Shown: positions 10,265-19,780, numbered from the stretch's first letter. The stretch: 49,599 bases of DNA from Asparagopsis taxiformis (GCA_030407315.1 JALQPE010000257.1:1-49599), one strand, 5' to 3'. Notes: generated from the letters alone by a model not told the origin. Numbers and translations: made by a program.

Positions 10265-12543
10265 ATGGGTACACGTCGAAACGTAGGTCGCGCCGCCCGC
10301 GAAACTACTCTCGCTGGCAAAGACTTCCTCCGCCTCTTGCTGGATTGTTCGCCCACTCAAGTTTCGCAGACTTGACGGACAAGCCGGGGGGTTTCACATA
10401 CGCGGACCTTGGCGCTTGGGTTGCGCAGGGCACGGAAGAACAATTTCTGGCGCTGCAAGGTCGACTCAGCATTTCCTTCAGCGGTCGTTCGAAGAATGCT
10501 GGAGTCGAGGCGGATGTTGCCGAAATCGTCATGCAGAGATGAACGTTGAGCGAGCCAAGCAGATTGTTCGTCTGGCATTACCGATTGCCGAGTTTTCAAG
10601 ACAGGATGAGCGTATCGGGCAATGGGTTGAGCACTGCATCCTTTCTGGGATCGTGCCGCAGACCTTCCTTATTGGATGTAACATGCTTCCTTCGCCACTA
10701 CAGGCGCCGCAGCGCGGGGAACCAAGCGCCTTCGTTCTTGCTCCACCGGAAACGTTCGAGGTATTGATGTATTTCCGAGCGTTGTCTATCATCCGAAATC
10801 ACAACAAGAACCTGCCGCGTCGCCGAATAGGCGACGCGGCCGAAGAGGGGAACGAAGCCGCACGCGTCCCAGCCCATCGGAAAAGCACTAATCGAGCTTG
10901 TTACGTGGTTCAAGTTTTATACCATGCTTGGACCGATGTGGCCTTCGCCGCAAAGTTTTCCAGCTTCGAAGAGTTGATGGCGCCGTACATCATTTTCGAC
11001 AGCAGTGAGCATTGGTTTGACGTGCTCGATGAAGGTCTATTCGCACCGATGGAGCAGAAGCTAGATCTCTACCACAACAAAGCTCCCCTATCTCATCCTG
11101 ATGGATATGGTGGAAAAGTAGAGACAAGAACCAGTGCGCAGCACAGTGCATTTAGGGACCTTGTGAGGAAGTTCTTCGACCGGTTGCAGTTTCTTATCGT
11201 CAACCCGGACCTGTACACCTGGCCGGAGTCCGACCGCTGGGGGGCACTGGAAATATACTTCTCAAGCGGAAATCGGACAAGCTGCCAGCGTATTTTGACA
11301 CCCTCGACGAAGACGTTATGGCTGTCCTCCGCCCGGCACCACAAGCCGCGGACGCAGAAAAGGTCCCCAAGCCGGTTGATGACACTCCCACTCGTCGCAA
11401 CACAGGAGGGAGAGGTTTGGTTCCGTCGACAAGACACACAACCAGGCTTCAACTTGGACCTGGGAGGACCAGTCTTACTGCCCAAGGGCCGTCTCCCCCG
11501 TCACCGTCACCCCACGCGACAGAAGAGCAGGAAAGTGAAGGGCAGGCTCTCGCAAAGGACTTTCTTTCGAAAATGAGTCAGTATTGCCGGGTGTACGACG
11601 TCCCTTTCGAAGATTTGGTCAGTTCCGACGAGAGCCGAGAACACGTGCCCATCACGGGCAACGTTCAGCTCATTCTGACTGATCCGCCCTACAATGTTCG
11701 TCGTAAGAGGAACGATTCCAACTCTTCGTACGACAGGCTAACTGCAGAAGATATGCAGGCTAGCATCGAAGTGTTTGACGAGCTGTTGCGCCCCGGTGGC
11801 CACGGCATCGTGTTCTGCTCCGTTTTGCAGTTCTACGAATGGTTCCATTACTTGGAAACGTACAAAGGACCGCAGTCAGAAGGCCCAACCGGTGATGCTG
11901 CCAGTGATGACGGGTCGGATGAAGAAGAGGTTACGTCCATGAATTCGGACTCCGAAGCATCGCAGCACAGTGGCGAAGAAAGTGCGGATGAGGAGGACGA
12001 CGAGGACGAGGACGAGGAGGACGTCGTTCGGAATTCAGTTTTCTTCGTTGACGAGGTACCTCTGTTGTTTGTCCGACTACCTGGGCACCTCTATCAAATG
12101 CCGGGGCGGAAGAGGTACAAACGACGCATGAACATGGCAGAGGTCGCTATCCACTTCTGGAAGCGAGGTGTTCCGTTCAAGACCGAAGCGAGATGGTGGC
12201 CTATAGGAACCACGGATACATGGACGGCACGTACCCGGCGTGGTGCAACGTCACCATCAATATGCCCGCCATCGATTCGAATGAGATGGTGTGGCGAACA
12301 AGGAGCACAACCGGTGCTACGGTCAGAGTTCGTGCAGAGCAGAAGAGCGTCGCTCTCATGATGGAGTTGATCAGCCACCATTCACAGCCTGGTGATATTG
12401 TTGTCGATCCATTCTCTGGCACTTTCGCAACGGGAAAAGCAGCTATGAGCTTGCCTGAGCACCGTGTTTTTCGTCGGCAGTGACATGGACAAATTGTGGT
12501 GGCACGATCGCTTCCAAAGCTGTGTGCAGTCATGTCACGTGTA
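10265..12543 (+). pseudogene. Decayed beta-class DNA methyltransferase
   Basis: Motif IV, LILTDPPYNV, is at 11672-11701 (DPPY codons 11681-11692), followed by a long insert with a strongly acidic run (11985-12025). Motif I, VVDPFSGTFATGKAA, comes afterwards near 12406, then HRVF and VGSDMDKLWWHDRF. The IV-before-I order is that of beta-class amino-methyltransferases; DPPY is usual for adenine-N6 enzymes and SPPY for cytosine-N4, so adenine is more likely (family knowledge). A helical N-terminal region (for example FSSFEELMAPYIIFD) is unassigned. Frames change near 10350, 10530, 11270, 12195 and 12472, so it is disabled. The start is uncertain; ATG 10265 is the last plausible one before the helical region. 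The class is prokaryote-like, suggesting old horizontal transfer. The last frame ends at 12543, overlapping the SET segment. Confidence 0.75.
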
Positions 12544-13369
12544 ATTCTTTCAAACAACACTGACATGAGGGTCACGACAGAAACGAAACAGAGTGCGGAG
12601 AAGTTCTTGGCGTCCCCCTCTGTCACAATGCGTACGCAGAGGGAACGCAGGATCATCGAACCCCCACCTGGCCTTCCCCTGTACCAGAGGTTCCCGAAAT
12701 ATATTCGGCAGTACCTCTGGCAGCTGTGCCCAGAGTCGATTGCGTCGCACGAGCACATGGAAAAACCGGTACATTATTGGCCACCTTCCCTGCGCCGCTG
12801 GTTTGCAAACTGAAAACCCTCGCGTGATGCGGGCACACGATTGTGTTGCGAAAAAATTGAGCGTTCGACCATCGCTGATTAAGCATCCAAATGCAGGAAG
12901 AGGACTCTTCGCTGAACAGACATTTAATGTTGGCGACGAAGTATGTGCATACTACGGAACTGTTGTGTACTCCGATATGAGCAAGGAGTCGATGAGGTTC
13001 GCGTACGGAGAGGTTCACATGGTGATAACGAAGGAAACATTCTTGATGTATGCCATCAAGCTGTATGCAACAGCGGAGGACGACGAAAACATCGAGCATC
13101 CAATTTGGATTGTTCCGGCACCGTTCTGTTCGGCGCAGTTCATCAACGACCCGCGGTATTTGCGAGGTGAGGACACTCCGGCGGAAGAGACCAGGCGGAT
13201 GGCCAACGTCGAGTTTGTCGAGAACTACAGCAGCGGTTCGACGGGGAAGAAGCTCAAGGCGAAGGACCTAGAAAATCCGAAGATCATCGTAGTACGTGCA
13301 ATCCGCGATATCCGTCCAGGGCAGGAGCTCTACGTTCATTATGGGACAGCGTTTAGAGCATGGAATTAG
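12532..13369 (+). pseudogene. SET-domain protein, fused or adjacent to the MTase
   Basis: A possible ATG at 12532 overlaps the end of the methyltransferase frame. It leads into a segment with RFPKYIRQYLWQLCP, and after a frame change near 12815 into the SET domain: HPNAGRGLFAEQTF (12885), AYYGTVVYSD, CSAQFINDPRYLRGED (13130), NVEFVENYS, and RDIRPGQELYVHYGTAF (13305-13355). GRGLFA and ELYVHYG match SET motifs; the usual NHSCxPN is replaced by IND-x, so the catalytic pocket is atypical. SET domains transfer methyl groups to lysines, mostly on histones. Whether this was a separate overlapping gene or the C-terminal half of an MTase-SET fusion cannot be settled, because both are frame-broken. From about 12824 the SET segment itself is open to its stop at 13369. 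Confidence 0.75.
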
Positions 13370-13597
13370 GTTCACGAAAGATGTTTTCATTTCGACTACA
13401 AATAAAGCTACGTTCCAGAGTTGAAGTATATCATATAATGCAGCATGTCCAGCCACCATTAGTCCAGGGTGAAACCTATTCAGCAGTACTCGCCTGTCAA
13501 AAACCAATCGTTCACACTCCAGGTGCACTTCGTCCGAGCAGTGAACCTGACTGCTTGGATGCTGTTATGCGTGCAGATGCAAAATACACGACCAAGT

Positions 13598-13845
13598 TGA
13601 AATGGACGCCCGGTGGATGTCCAGCTCAGTTGCATTGCTGTCCAGCCCAGAAAGTCTACAATTCAGGGCAGAAAAAATATTGCAAAAAAACATCGATTTC
13701 AGCGGGTCGATTGTGCCGTACGGCACACCCCCATCTTAAAAACATGTTCACATGTGCATGTTTTTGAGAATAGCCCAAATTTTAATTCAAATCAGGACGT
13801 CTTCCGGACATAGGGGTGCTCGCGGCCTAGCTCGACAGCTGTAAT
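13598..13845 (-). repeat. Dispersed ~260 bp repeat, copy C
   Basis: Inverted relative to copies A and B; outer edge reads GACAGCTGTAAT at 13834-13845, the complement of copy A's beginning. Lies 230 bp after the SET stop codon. Confidence 0.75.
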
Positions 13846-14024
13846 TGTACCTCATTAAATACTGCTGATGACTGCCTACCGTATACAATCTGGACTGTTG
13901 GCGTATTCTCCGGTACTTGACCTGAACGTTCATCGCAGACCGTTGTGGGTACCGACACTATACAGCAATCTTTTTTGTATCTCGTGCAACCCGATTGTAC
14001 TATCGCTTCGGGGAAAGCTTCATT

Positions 14025-15356
14025 ATGCCGCCGCGTATTGCGAAGAAAGCTCCAAAGCCTCCGGGCCTCCAGAAAACCCGGTCAGCAGCTGCTGTATCGA
14101 TTGCCCGACAATCCCGTGCGAAGAAGCGGTCTGGGCCTACCGGCAGCATTGAACCGCGGTCCGGTAGTCGCAAGACGGACCGGCGCAGAACTGGGGATCC
14201 GCAGCGAGAAAGTGAGGAAGGAGGAACGGCGCGGAGAGAGATGGGGCTTGACCGAGGCAAGCGTGCTCGCAGGGACAGTGAACATCATGATGATGACATG
14301 ATAGTGGCTCAAAACATGTTGGAATTGCGGCAGAGTGCTATGGCAAAGGTAGTTCCTCCCGGGTTGGCAGATGCAGAGGTGCTGCAGACGGAGTCCCAGC
14401 CGGGGGTTCGCGAGACACTGGAGGCTGTGACCCCCACTGCGCCAACTAGGCCGAGTACATCAGCCCCAGCAGGTAATGCAGTCAGGGACCCGAGGATAGC
14501 GGCAAGGGATGTTGTTTCTGAGCAACGTTCACAGGATGCCAACTATCATCGGCGGTCAGGTGGTACTGAGAGGAGAGAGCAGCCGGAGTGCGGGCCTCGT
14601 CACAACAGACCGTCATTGGTGCCAAATATGCGCGTAACGCCCCCGCGACGTTAGGCTATTGCCGATGGAGGACATCATAATCCCGATAGCGTGGGAGATG
14701 GGGGGACGGTGAGGGCAGAGAGGTTGCATCCGCCGGAATCCATCGATTTAATGGCGAGTCTCATCAAAGCGCAGAAGAGGAAGATCGCGGAGCTGAAGTA
14801 TTTCCTCGAAGGAGAACCTCAACGGTTTATCGCCGCTGAGGCGCGAAAGCGCAAGCTTCTCAACCACCTGCACCAGCAGATCACTTGGCCCCAAGCCGTT
14901 AACGCCCTTCTGGCGCGCTACGCGACGGACATTGTCCTATCGGACGCTTATGACGCGGTAACGCGTATACGGCAAGGGCCGGATGAAGATGAAGCTGCAT
15001 ACGCATACAGACTGCAGGGCGCTGCTCTCCTGTGTGCAAACGTCTTCTCGGAAAGAGACTTGGTCAACTACTACCTCAAGGGCCTACGCCCAGAGGTTAA
15101 ACACACCGTCAAGGTGACTATAGGCCGCAGTGGCGGAGAAGATTTTCTGGCCGTCCGTAACCTTGCTAAAGGACTCGGGGACTCTTTACGAGCATCGCTA
15201 CCCGCGAAACCTAAGGCTTACCCTACTCGGGAAATCGCGGACCGTAAACGCAAAGCGTTGCTCGCTACCGTACCCGGAGAACCGGCCGTGATACCGCGGA
15301 CCCCGCCGCCGACCTTACCTTGCCCTACCGGGAACCCAATGGGCGCGCCAATGTAG
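14025..15356 (+). pseudogene. Retroelement gag with one in-frame TAG
   Basis: MPPRIAKKAPKPP at 14025 opens a basic, low-complexity N-terminus; after a TAG at 14652-14654 the same frame stays open to 15356. The second half holds the structured gag core: KAQKRKIAELKYFLEGEPQ, WPQAVNALLARYATDIVLSD and VNYYLKGLRPEVKHTVK, the latter resembling the capsid helix of gypsy-type Gag. No CCHC knuckle is obvious. Apart from the single stop the 444-codon frame is intact, so this is either recently disabled or decoded by readthrough. Its N-terminus is unlike the gag fragment at 5338, although both sit next to near-identical LTRs. Confidence 0.6.
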
Positions 15357-15873
15357 GCCCCTACCCTAACGGGAGAACATCTTAAACTCGCTGAGAGTAT
15401 GATCCCCGAAGGGGCTGTTACTTGGAGATGAATAAGTGGCCTATTGGCTTAAGTCTCCGGGAGGGAGCTGCGCTATTCAACCCAGGAAGGGGATCGCGAG
15501 GCAATGGGCCGAAACGGCGAATGCAAGCCTTGAATTGGCACCGCTCGTGCGATCACGCGGCTAATTATTTAGCAGATGGACGCAAAAACCCTTTAAGGGA
15601 TAATGGAAAGGACGCGAATGCGTGGACGCAGTTGGACACCGAAGGGGTGAATGCGCTGTGTTGCGTTAGGACGATGATGAACCTGTAACAGGTATTGATT
15701 CCAATAGGAACGGTCGGGCGGAACTCGGGAAGAGTCGGATGGACAACACATTTAGTGTGCACGCGCCGCGCGCGGGAAAATTTTAAATTGCACAATGCAA
15801 CGGCCACAGCCAAAAATTGTAATTTTATTTGATCAAATTTTGTCGGGACGACAAATCTCTCAGGAGGGGGCCG
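15357..15873 (+). other. Retroelement 3' untranslated region with polypurine tract
   Basis: No supported protein. Short in-frame pieces exist (to 15688) without known motifs. The stretch ends with CTCTCAGGAGGGGGCCG directly before the LTR start TGTCG, the expected place and composition for a plus-strand priming polypurine tract. Confidence 0.5.
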
Positions 15874-16556
15874 TGTCGTACCGCCTGGCGGTCCTCGCTG
15901 ATCGAGCCGTGTCGCTTCCCTATTGGGTACCCACTTACGGGATGTGCCAATCAGAAGGCACCAGCCAACTGGCGTGTTTCCTATACTTAGGACCAGCTAA
16001 GGCTGACAAATAACCCCACCCGGGCCTATCGGCCCCGGCCAAGACCCCACAAGGGGCAAATTTTAACTTAGGCTGATCAGCCATACATTACAATGTAAGC
16101 CTATTGGCAATGACCTCGCGGGTAGGCGAGCGCCAGTAATTGGGTTCTGATTGGTCACTAACTGGATATTTATTCCTAACCACTAACCCTAGCTTACAGT
16201 AGACTTAGTATAAAACTGCCACTGGAATAGCCAGTAGGCACGGTTTCTAGAGTAACGTAAACTCAAGTGGAATTACGACCCACAGGAACAGTGTTCGCAT
16301 ACCTATTGTTCAACCCCTCTCCGGGAAAACCTTAGGGTTAGCCAACAGCTCGACGGATTACGTCATTTTGCTCCATTAATATGCATCTCGCGTGAGCGCT
16401 ATAATCGCACAACCCCCTCCGGGTAGCGATACCTTCTCTCTTACGAGACTACCCGCCGGGTACCTATAAGGTTCATCTGCTCTACCACTTCCTCTACCGA
16501 GGCTCGGGACACCTGTCGGGTGGTTTGCCGCTCTAGCGGATTTTCTACCTCCTACA
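15874..16556 (+). repeat. LTR, copy 2 of the 0.68 kb family
   Basis: 683 bp, begins TGTCGTACCGCC and ends CTACCTCCTACA. Preceded by a polypurine tract, so it is a 3' LTR in plus orientation. By eye nearly identical to the reverse complement of 5416-6097. Confidence 0.8.
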
Positions 16557-17359
16557 GAGCTCTTGAAGCTTGTGCTGCTCTTGTCGGAGTACACTTGGAG
16601 GAGGCCGGCAAAGGAGGAAGGGGTGGGATCAGTTTCCTCTACCCATACGACCTGTGGATCTTCCGAGAGCTGCACGCGCTGTCTAGTAACCTGGTGCAGC
16701 GTTTTCGCGAATTCTGTGTGTAGGGGATGAGAAAATATTGCGGTGCCGTCTGGGGCGTTCTGTGGGGAGGGGTGGAAGAGAGTATTTTGGTCGTTAGCCA
16801 GTGCTAACTGCCTGCGGAGCATGTCGACTGGGTCGCGGAGGTACAGCTGTGCCGAGTACTTACCAGTTTTGTCTGGAATGATGTGGCTCTTGTAACCTTC
16901 GGTGCGAAAGTGTGTTTCGACCATGGAAGCGGTAACGTGGCGACATTCTTCTACGGTGCGAACGGCGCTGTTGAAGTTTTCTAGGGAGAATGCGGGGTCT
17001 TGTAGGATGGTGATGACTTCGCTCACGCGGCCAGCGCCGGCCTTGTACTCGAGGGTTGTGAGACTGGCGGCGAGGGATTGCACGAGGAGGTCTGCGCGGG
17101 AGGGGGTTGAGGTTGGTGGCAGTGGAGCGTCACAGGGTGAGTCGCTGGAGGAAGCACGACCAGATTATGGGTCTGGGGAGCTGGGTTGCAGGGAATCATG
17201 GTCGCCGTTTCGAGCAGGCTCATGGGTGACGGCAGGGACACGAGCGTTGTTGAAATGTTGGGGAGAGGGGTTGAAACGGTAGCGAAACGTTCGCTCATGC
17301 AGCGCGAGCGCATAAGCATCTACGCAGTAGTAGAAGCACCCTTCATACTTGCATTCCAT
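16557..17359 (-). pseudogene. Broken zinc-finger/transposase-like gene
   Basis: Minus strand from ATG 17359 (MECKYEGCFYYCVDAYALAL) to the LTR junction at 16557. The first 30 residues contain C-x4-C and a later H, like a partial C2H2 finger. The frame has one stop at 17162 and is otherwise open for about 265 codons through ASLTTLEYKAGAGRVSEVI, YSAQLYLRDPVDMLRRQLA and LLQVYSDKSSTSFKSS, where the LTR cuts it. The finger followed by a Y-S-D-K-x-S motif recalls the N-termini of Plavaka/KDZ-type transposases, but this is a weak resemblance. I did not find the missing C-terminal part. Confidence 0.45.
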
Positions 17360-17963
17360 GTCGAGTTTTGACGCAAAACGGAGGATTGCGAGCTGAACAG
17401 GGGAGACTGTGCCGTCCAGATGCGACCAATTTTATTTTTGTGGTGCTTTCGAGACTTGGAATGTAACGTGTTCGTAGTTTTGTGGGTAGTAGTTTTGTGC
17501 TCACTCCAGCTGACATCCTAACGGTGGAATTTAACCGAGAGTTCAATCATTTCCAACTGTTACATCACATTGCGTGCTGGCAACGTGTGCATAGAAGGAC
17601 GAACGACTGCCCTGGGAGATGAATTTTCAATTAATTCATTTGTAATAATAAACTTTTTTATTTCCGAACTTCGTGGAATCTGAATGTGCTTTACAGCGGA
17701 TATGCCACGGATCATGTAAGGAAAGCAAATGGATTCTCATATATATGATTATATGTTTATATTCGTTGTTCTCGATCCGGATCTCATTGTTCGGGGATTC
17801 ACAGACCATGGCTTGGGCCATACTCAATCTCACTGCCGGCGATGATTTCGAGTATGCACAGCAAGACTTAAGCGGACGCTGAAAGCTGTCCGGTCGACGC
17901 TGCAGGCTCCACTCCGCCCTCATCACCGACTGAGATTCTTTGACCGCCTTTGCTTTGTTTAGT
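17360..17963. other. No gene recognised
   Basis: A minus-strand frame of 122 codons (18004-17636) shows no known motif and partly overlaps the palindrome that follows. AT-rich around 17620-17760. I do not support a gene here. Confidence 0.4.
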
Positions 17964-18037
17964 GTAGAGGATGGAATGAAGTTACGTGCGCGAATCTTGA
18001 TCAAGATTCGCGCACGTACCTTCTTTCCATCCTCTAC
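17964..18037. repeat. Near-perfect 37+37 bp palindrome
   Basis: Arms 17964-18000 and 18001-18037 match at 35 of 37 positions with no spacer (centre CTTGATCAAG). Each arm carries a GAGGATGGAA...GAAG..ACGTG segment like the small exon plus donor of the adjacent tandem array, so it looks like an inverted duplication of an array unit. Confidence 0.8.
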
Positions 18038-18145
18038 CCTCTAGGGTATCCATTGAGGGAAGCGTGGGTTTTGAGTCTGACTATTTCCGTTGATGCGATA
18101 TTTTTCATTGGAAGCCTGTTGACTCATGGTGTGTATTGAGCGGAG

Positions 18146-18980
18146 GATGGAAGAGAAGTACGTGGAGTTTTGAAAGTATGCTGCGAGGGAAGGTTAGTTT
18201 TGAGTCTGACTTTTGTGGTTGATTCCGATGTTGTGTAGATGATGCTGGAATGTTGATGATGGAAGGTAAGTTTCATTGAGTGCCAAGATGTGCTTTGCGA
18301 AGATATGGACTGCTGACTATGATTATTATTCATTGCAAGGTTTTTGGATCATGGTTTGTATTGTGTGTAGGATGGATGAGAGGTACATTTGCGAGTTCTC
18401 AGGGTATGTAGCGAGGGAAACGTTGGTTTTCAATCTGACTGTTGCGATTGAATCCGATGTTGCGTAGGTGATGGAGGAATAGTGATGACGGAAGGTAAGT
18501 CACATTGGGCGCCCAGATCGGTTGTGCGAAGATGCGGAATGCTGACTACTTTTCTTGGCTACACGATTACGTGACTTATGGTTTTTATTGTGTGCAGGAT
18601 GGAACGGGTAAGGTAAGTGTGCGAGTTTTGAAAGTAAGCAGCGAGGGAAGGTTGGTTTTGAGTCTGACTATTTCCGTTGATGCGATATTTTTCATTAGAA
18701 GCCTATTGAGTCATGGTGTGTATTGTGTGGAGCGAAGGTAAGTGTGCGAGTTCTGAAAGTATGCTGCGAGGGAAGGTTGGTTTTGAGTCTGACTGTTGTG
18801 GTTGATTCCGATGTTGTGTAGATGATGCAGGAATGTTGATGACAGAAGGTAAGTTTCACTGAGCACCAAGACTTGTTTTGCGAAGATATGGACTGCTGAC
18901 TTTGATTATTCATTGCAAGGTTTTTGGATCATGGTTTGTATTTTGTGTAGGATGGATGATTCAGTCATCCTCTCGGAGAG
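18146..18980 (+). repeat. Tandem ~228 bp repeat array
   Basis: The unit comprises a small exon, an intron with GGTTTTGAGTCTGACT and GATTCCGATGTTG blocks, a 27 nt exon, and a second intron with a GCTGACTATGATTATT-like block and TTTTTGGATCATGG. Starts of the 27 nt exons are spaced 229 and then 354 bp, the latter containing an extra half unit. Confidence 0.75.
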
Positions 18981-19097
18981 GTAAGTAAGGGAGTTTCTAG
19001 GATATCTGTCGTGGTAAGCGTTGCATTTGAATCTGACTGTTGGGGTTGATGTTTTGTATGTGATGCAGGAGTGGTGAAGCAGGAACGGCAGGACTGA
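18146..19097 (+). CDS. Candidate gene made of tandemly repeated microexons
   Basis: Candidate exons bounded by AG and GT: 18146-18157, 18239-18265, 18371-18382, 18468-18494, 18598-18612, 18822-18848, 18951-18980 and a last exon 19069-19097 ending in TGA. The 27 nt exons encode DAGMLMME-like repeats; the 12-30 nt ones encode a G-W-x-x core. Donors are GTAAGT or GTAC; acceptors are mostly TGTGTAG or TGTGCAG, with CTGAC branch-like sites 20-60 bases upstream. All junctions split a codon after its first base, so one frame runs through the first four exons and through the last three. The 18598 exon contains an in-frame TAA, and a degenerate unit lies at 18720-18737, so the middle may be broken. 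Introns are about 80-110 bp. Function unknown. The alternative is a non-coding satellite that preserved splice-like motifs; the minus strand is also open in places (18333-18124 and 18913-18695 encode similar 70-residue stretches). Confidence 0.4.
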
Positions 19098-19420
19098 AGG
19101 AGAGTGAAGAAGGGATCTAGGAAGATGGGGAATGAAGCTGTGAGGTGTTTCTGGTATGTGTATATTTTGGGGCATACGATAGAAGTGAGAGTGGGTTTCA
19201 AGTGGTGTAAGATTTTGCTGACCATGTTCGTGTTTGATGTCTTGATGATTTAATGGGCTGGGGTGGTGTCGAGGAAAGGGGGGATGGAATTGGGAAGGAG
19301 CGGATTTTTGTAATCTAGGTCGTGAGGGATCTTGAAGTATGTGCGGATGGTGGTGCATGGCGTTCGGATGGTAGGGAGAACGCGATAGTGAGGGAGATGG
19401 GTGATCGACCATATGCTGAC
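19098..19420 (+). other. Purine-rich stretch, no gene recognised
   Basis: The plus strand is G/A-rich with few pyrimidine runs. The long minus-strand frame here (19586-18906) is low-complexity and rich in H, P and S, as expected from composition, so I do not call it a gene. Confidence 0.45.
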
Positions 19421-19512
19421 AGGTATTTTGTATTCTGGCTGGATACGTATTTCCTATTCTAACCGGGTATTTATTTCCTATTCTGACCAGATATGTATTC
19501 CCTATTCTAGAG
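19421..19512 (+). repeat. Minisatellite, ~25 bp unit
   Basis: Three to four copies of a unit like CCTATTCTGACCAGATATGT, variable in the middle. On the minus strand it would encode a repeating VRIGNTYP-type peptide, but no supported gene contains it. Confidence 0.6.
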
Positions 19513-19633
19513 AGACGTATTGTATACCAGCAGTTTCGTAAATGAGAGAATAAAATACGGTCCGATATGGGCCCTGAATTTACCATCCGCTGTAATTTCT
19601 TCCCTCCCGGTTTCCGCTGATATATTGTATACT

Positions 19634-19780
19634 GGATGTCGGGTCCTAGTATTCCGCCATATGTACTAGAGAAAGTGGATGTCGGGCCCTAGTATTCCGC
19701 CATACGTACTAGAGAAAGTGGACGTCCGCATCCAAAAAATTTTTATTTTTTTTGGACGCGGACGTTCATTTGTTCTAGTA
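19634..19780. repeat. 43 bp direct duplication and 33 bp inverted repeat
   Basis: 19634-19676 and 19677-19719 are near-identical 43 bp direct repeats (GGATGTCGGG...CTAGAGAAAGT). Overlapping them, 19707-19739 and 19748-19780 form an inverted repeat around an A/T core, arms starting TACTAGA and containing GGACGTCCGC. A further copy of the motif is near 19805. This mosaic sits exactly where the adjacent Ty3 element loses its 3' end. Confidence 0.65.

Larger units (their letters stand above)
9091..13845 (+). mobile_element. Candidate inverted-repeat-bounded unit carrying MTase and SET
   Basis: Copies A (9091) and C (13845) face each other as ~260 bp imperfect inverted repeats beginning with the same ATTACAGCTGTC at the outer edges, enclosing 4.75 kb with the methyltransferase and SET pseudogenes. 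This is the layout of a TIR transposon with captured cargo. Against it: no transposase inside, no target-site duplication recognised, and an extra copy B at 9648, so three independent insertions of a short repeat would also explain it. Confidence 0.35.
14025..16556 (+). mobile_element. Gag-only LTR retroelement (3' part)
   Basis: A gag frame (14025-15356), about 500 bp with no recognisable coding, a purine tract AGGAGGGGG (15863-15870) and then an LTR at 15874. No protease, RT, RNase H or integrase is seen between gag and LTR, so it is non-autonomous, like the gag-only (TR-GAG) elements known from plants. The 5' LTR is absent; copy C of the dispersed repeat lies 180 bp upstream of gag. It interrupts the zinc-finger-like gene at 16557. 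Confidence 0.65.

Noticed and set aside
5416..16556. LTR copies 1 and 2 as the two ends of one large retroelement
   Set aside because: They are in opposite orientation, and each has its own adjacent primer-binding-like site or polypurine tract pointing to separate elements.
718..17359. The frequent frame changes might be sequencing or assembly errors rather than decay
   Set aside because: Frames of 1575 and 1357 codons in the younger Ty3 elements are uninterrupted in the same window, and tandem units at 8155-8310 show the exact missing base. Uneven accuracy along the contig cannot be excluded without reads.
18906..19586. 226-codon minus-strand protein rich in His, Pro and Ser
   Set aside because: Arises from purine-rich DNA and a 25 bp minisatellite (VRIGNTYP repeats) and overlaps the microexon array, whose splice sites support the plus strand.
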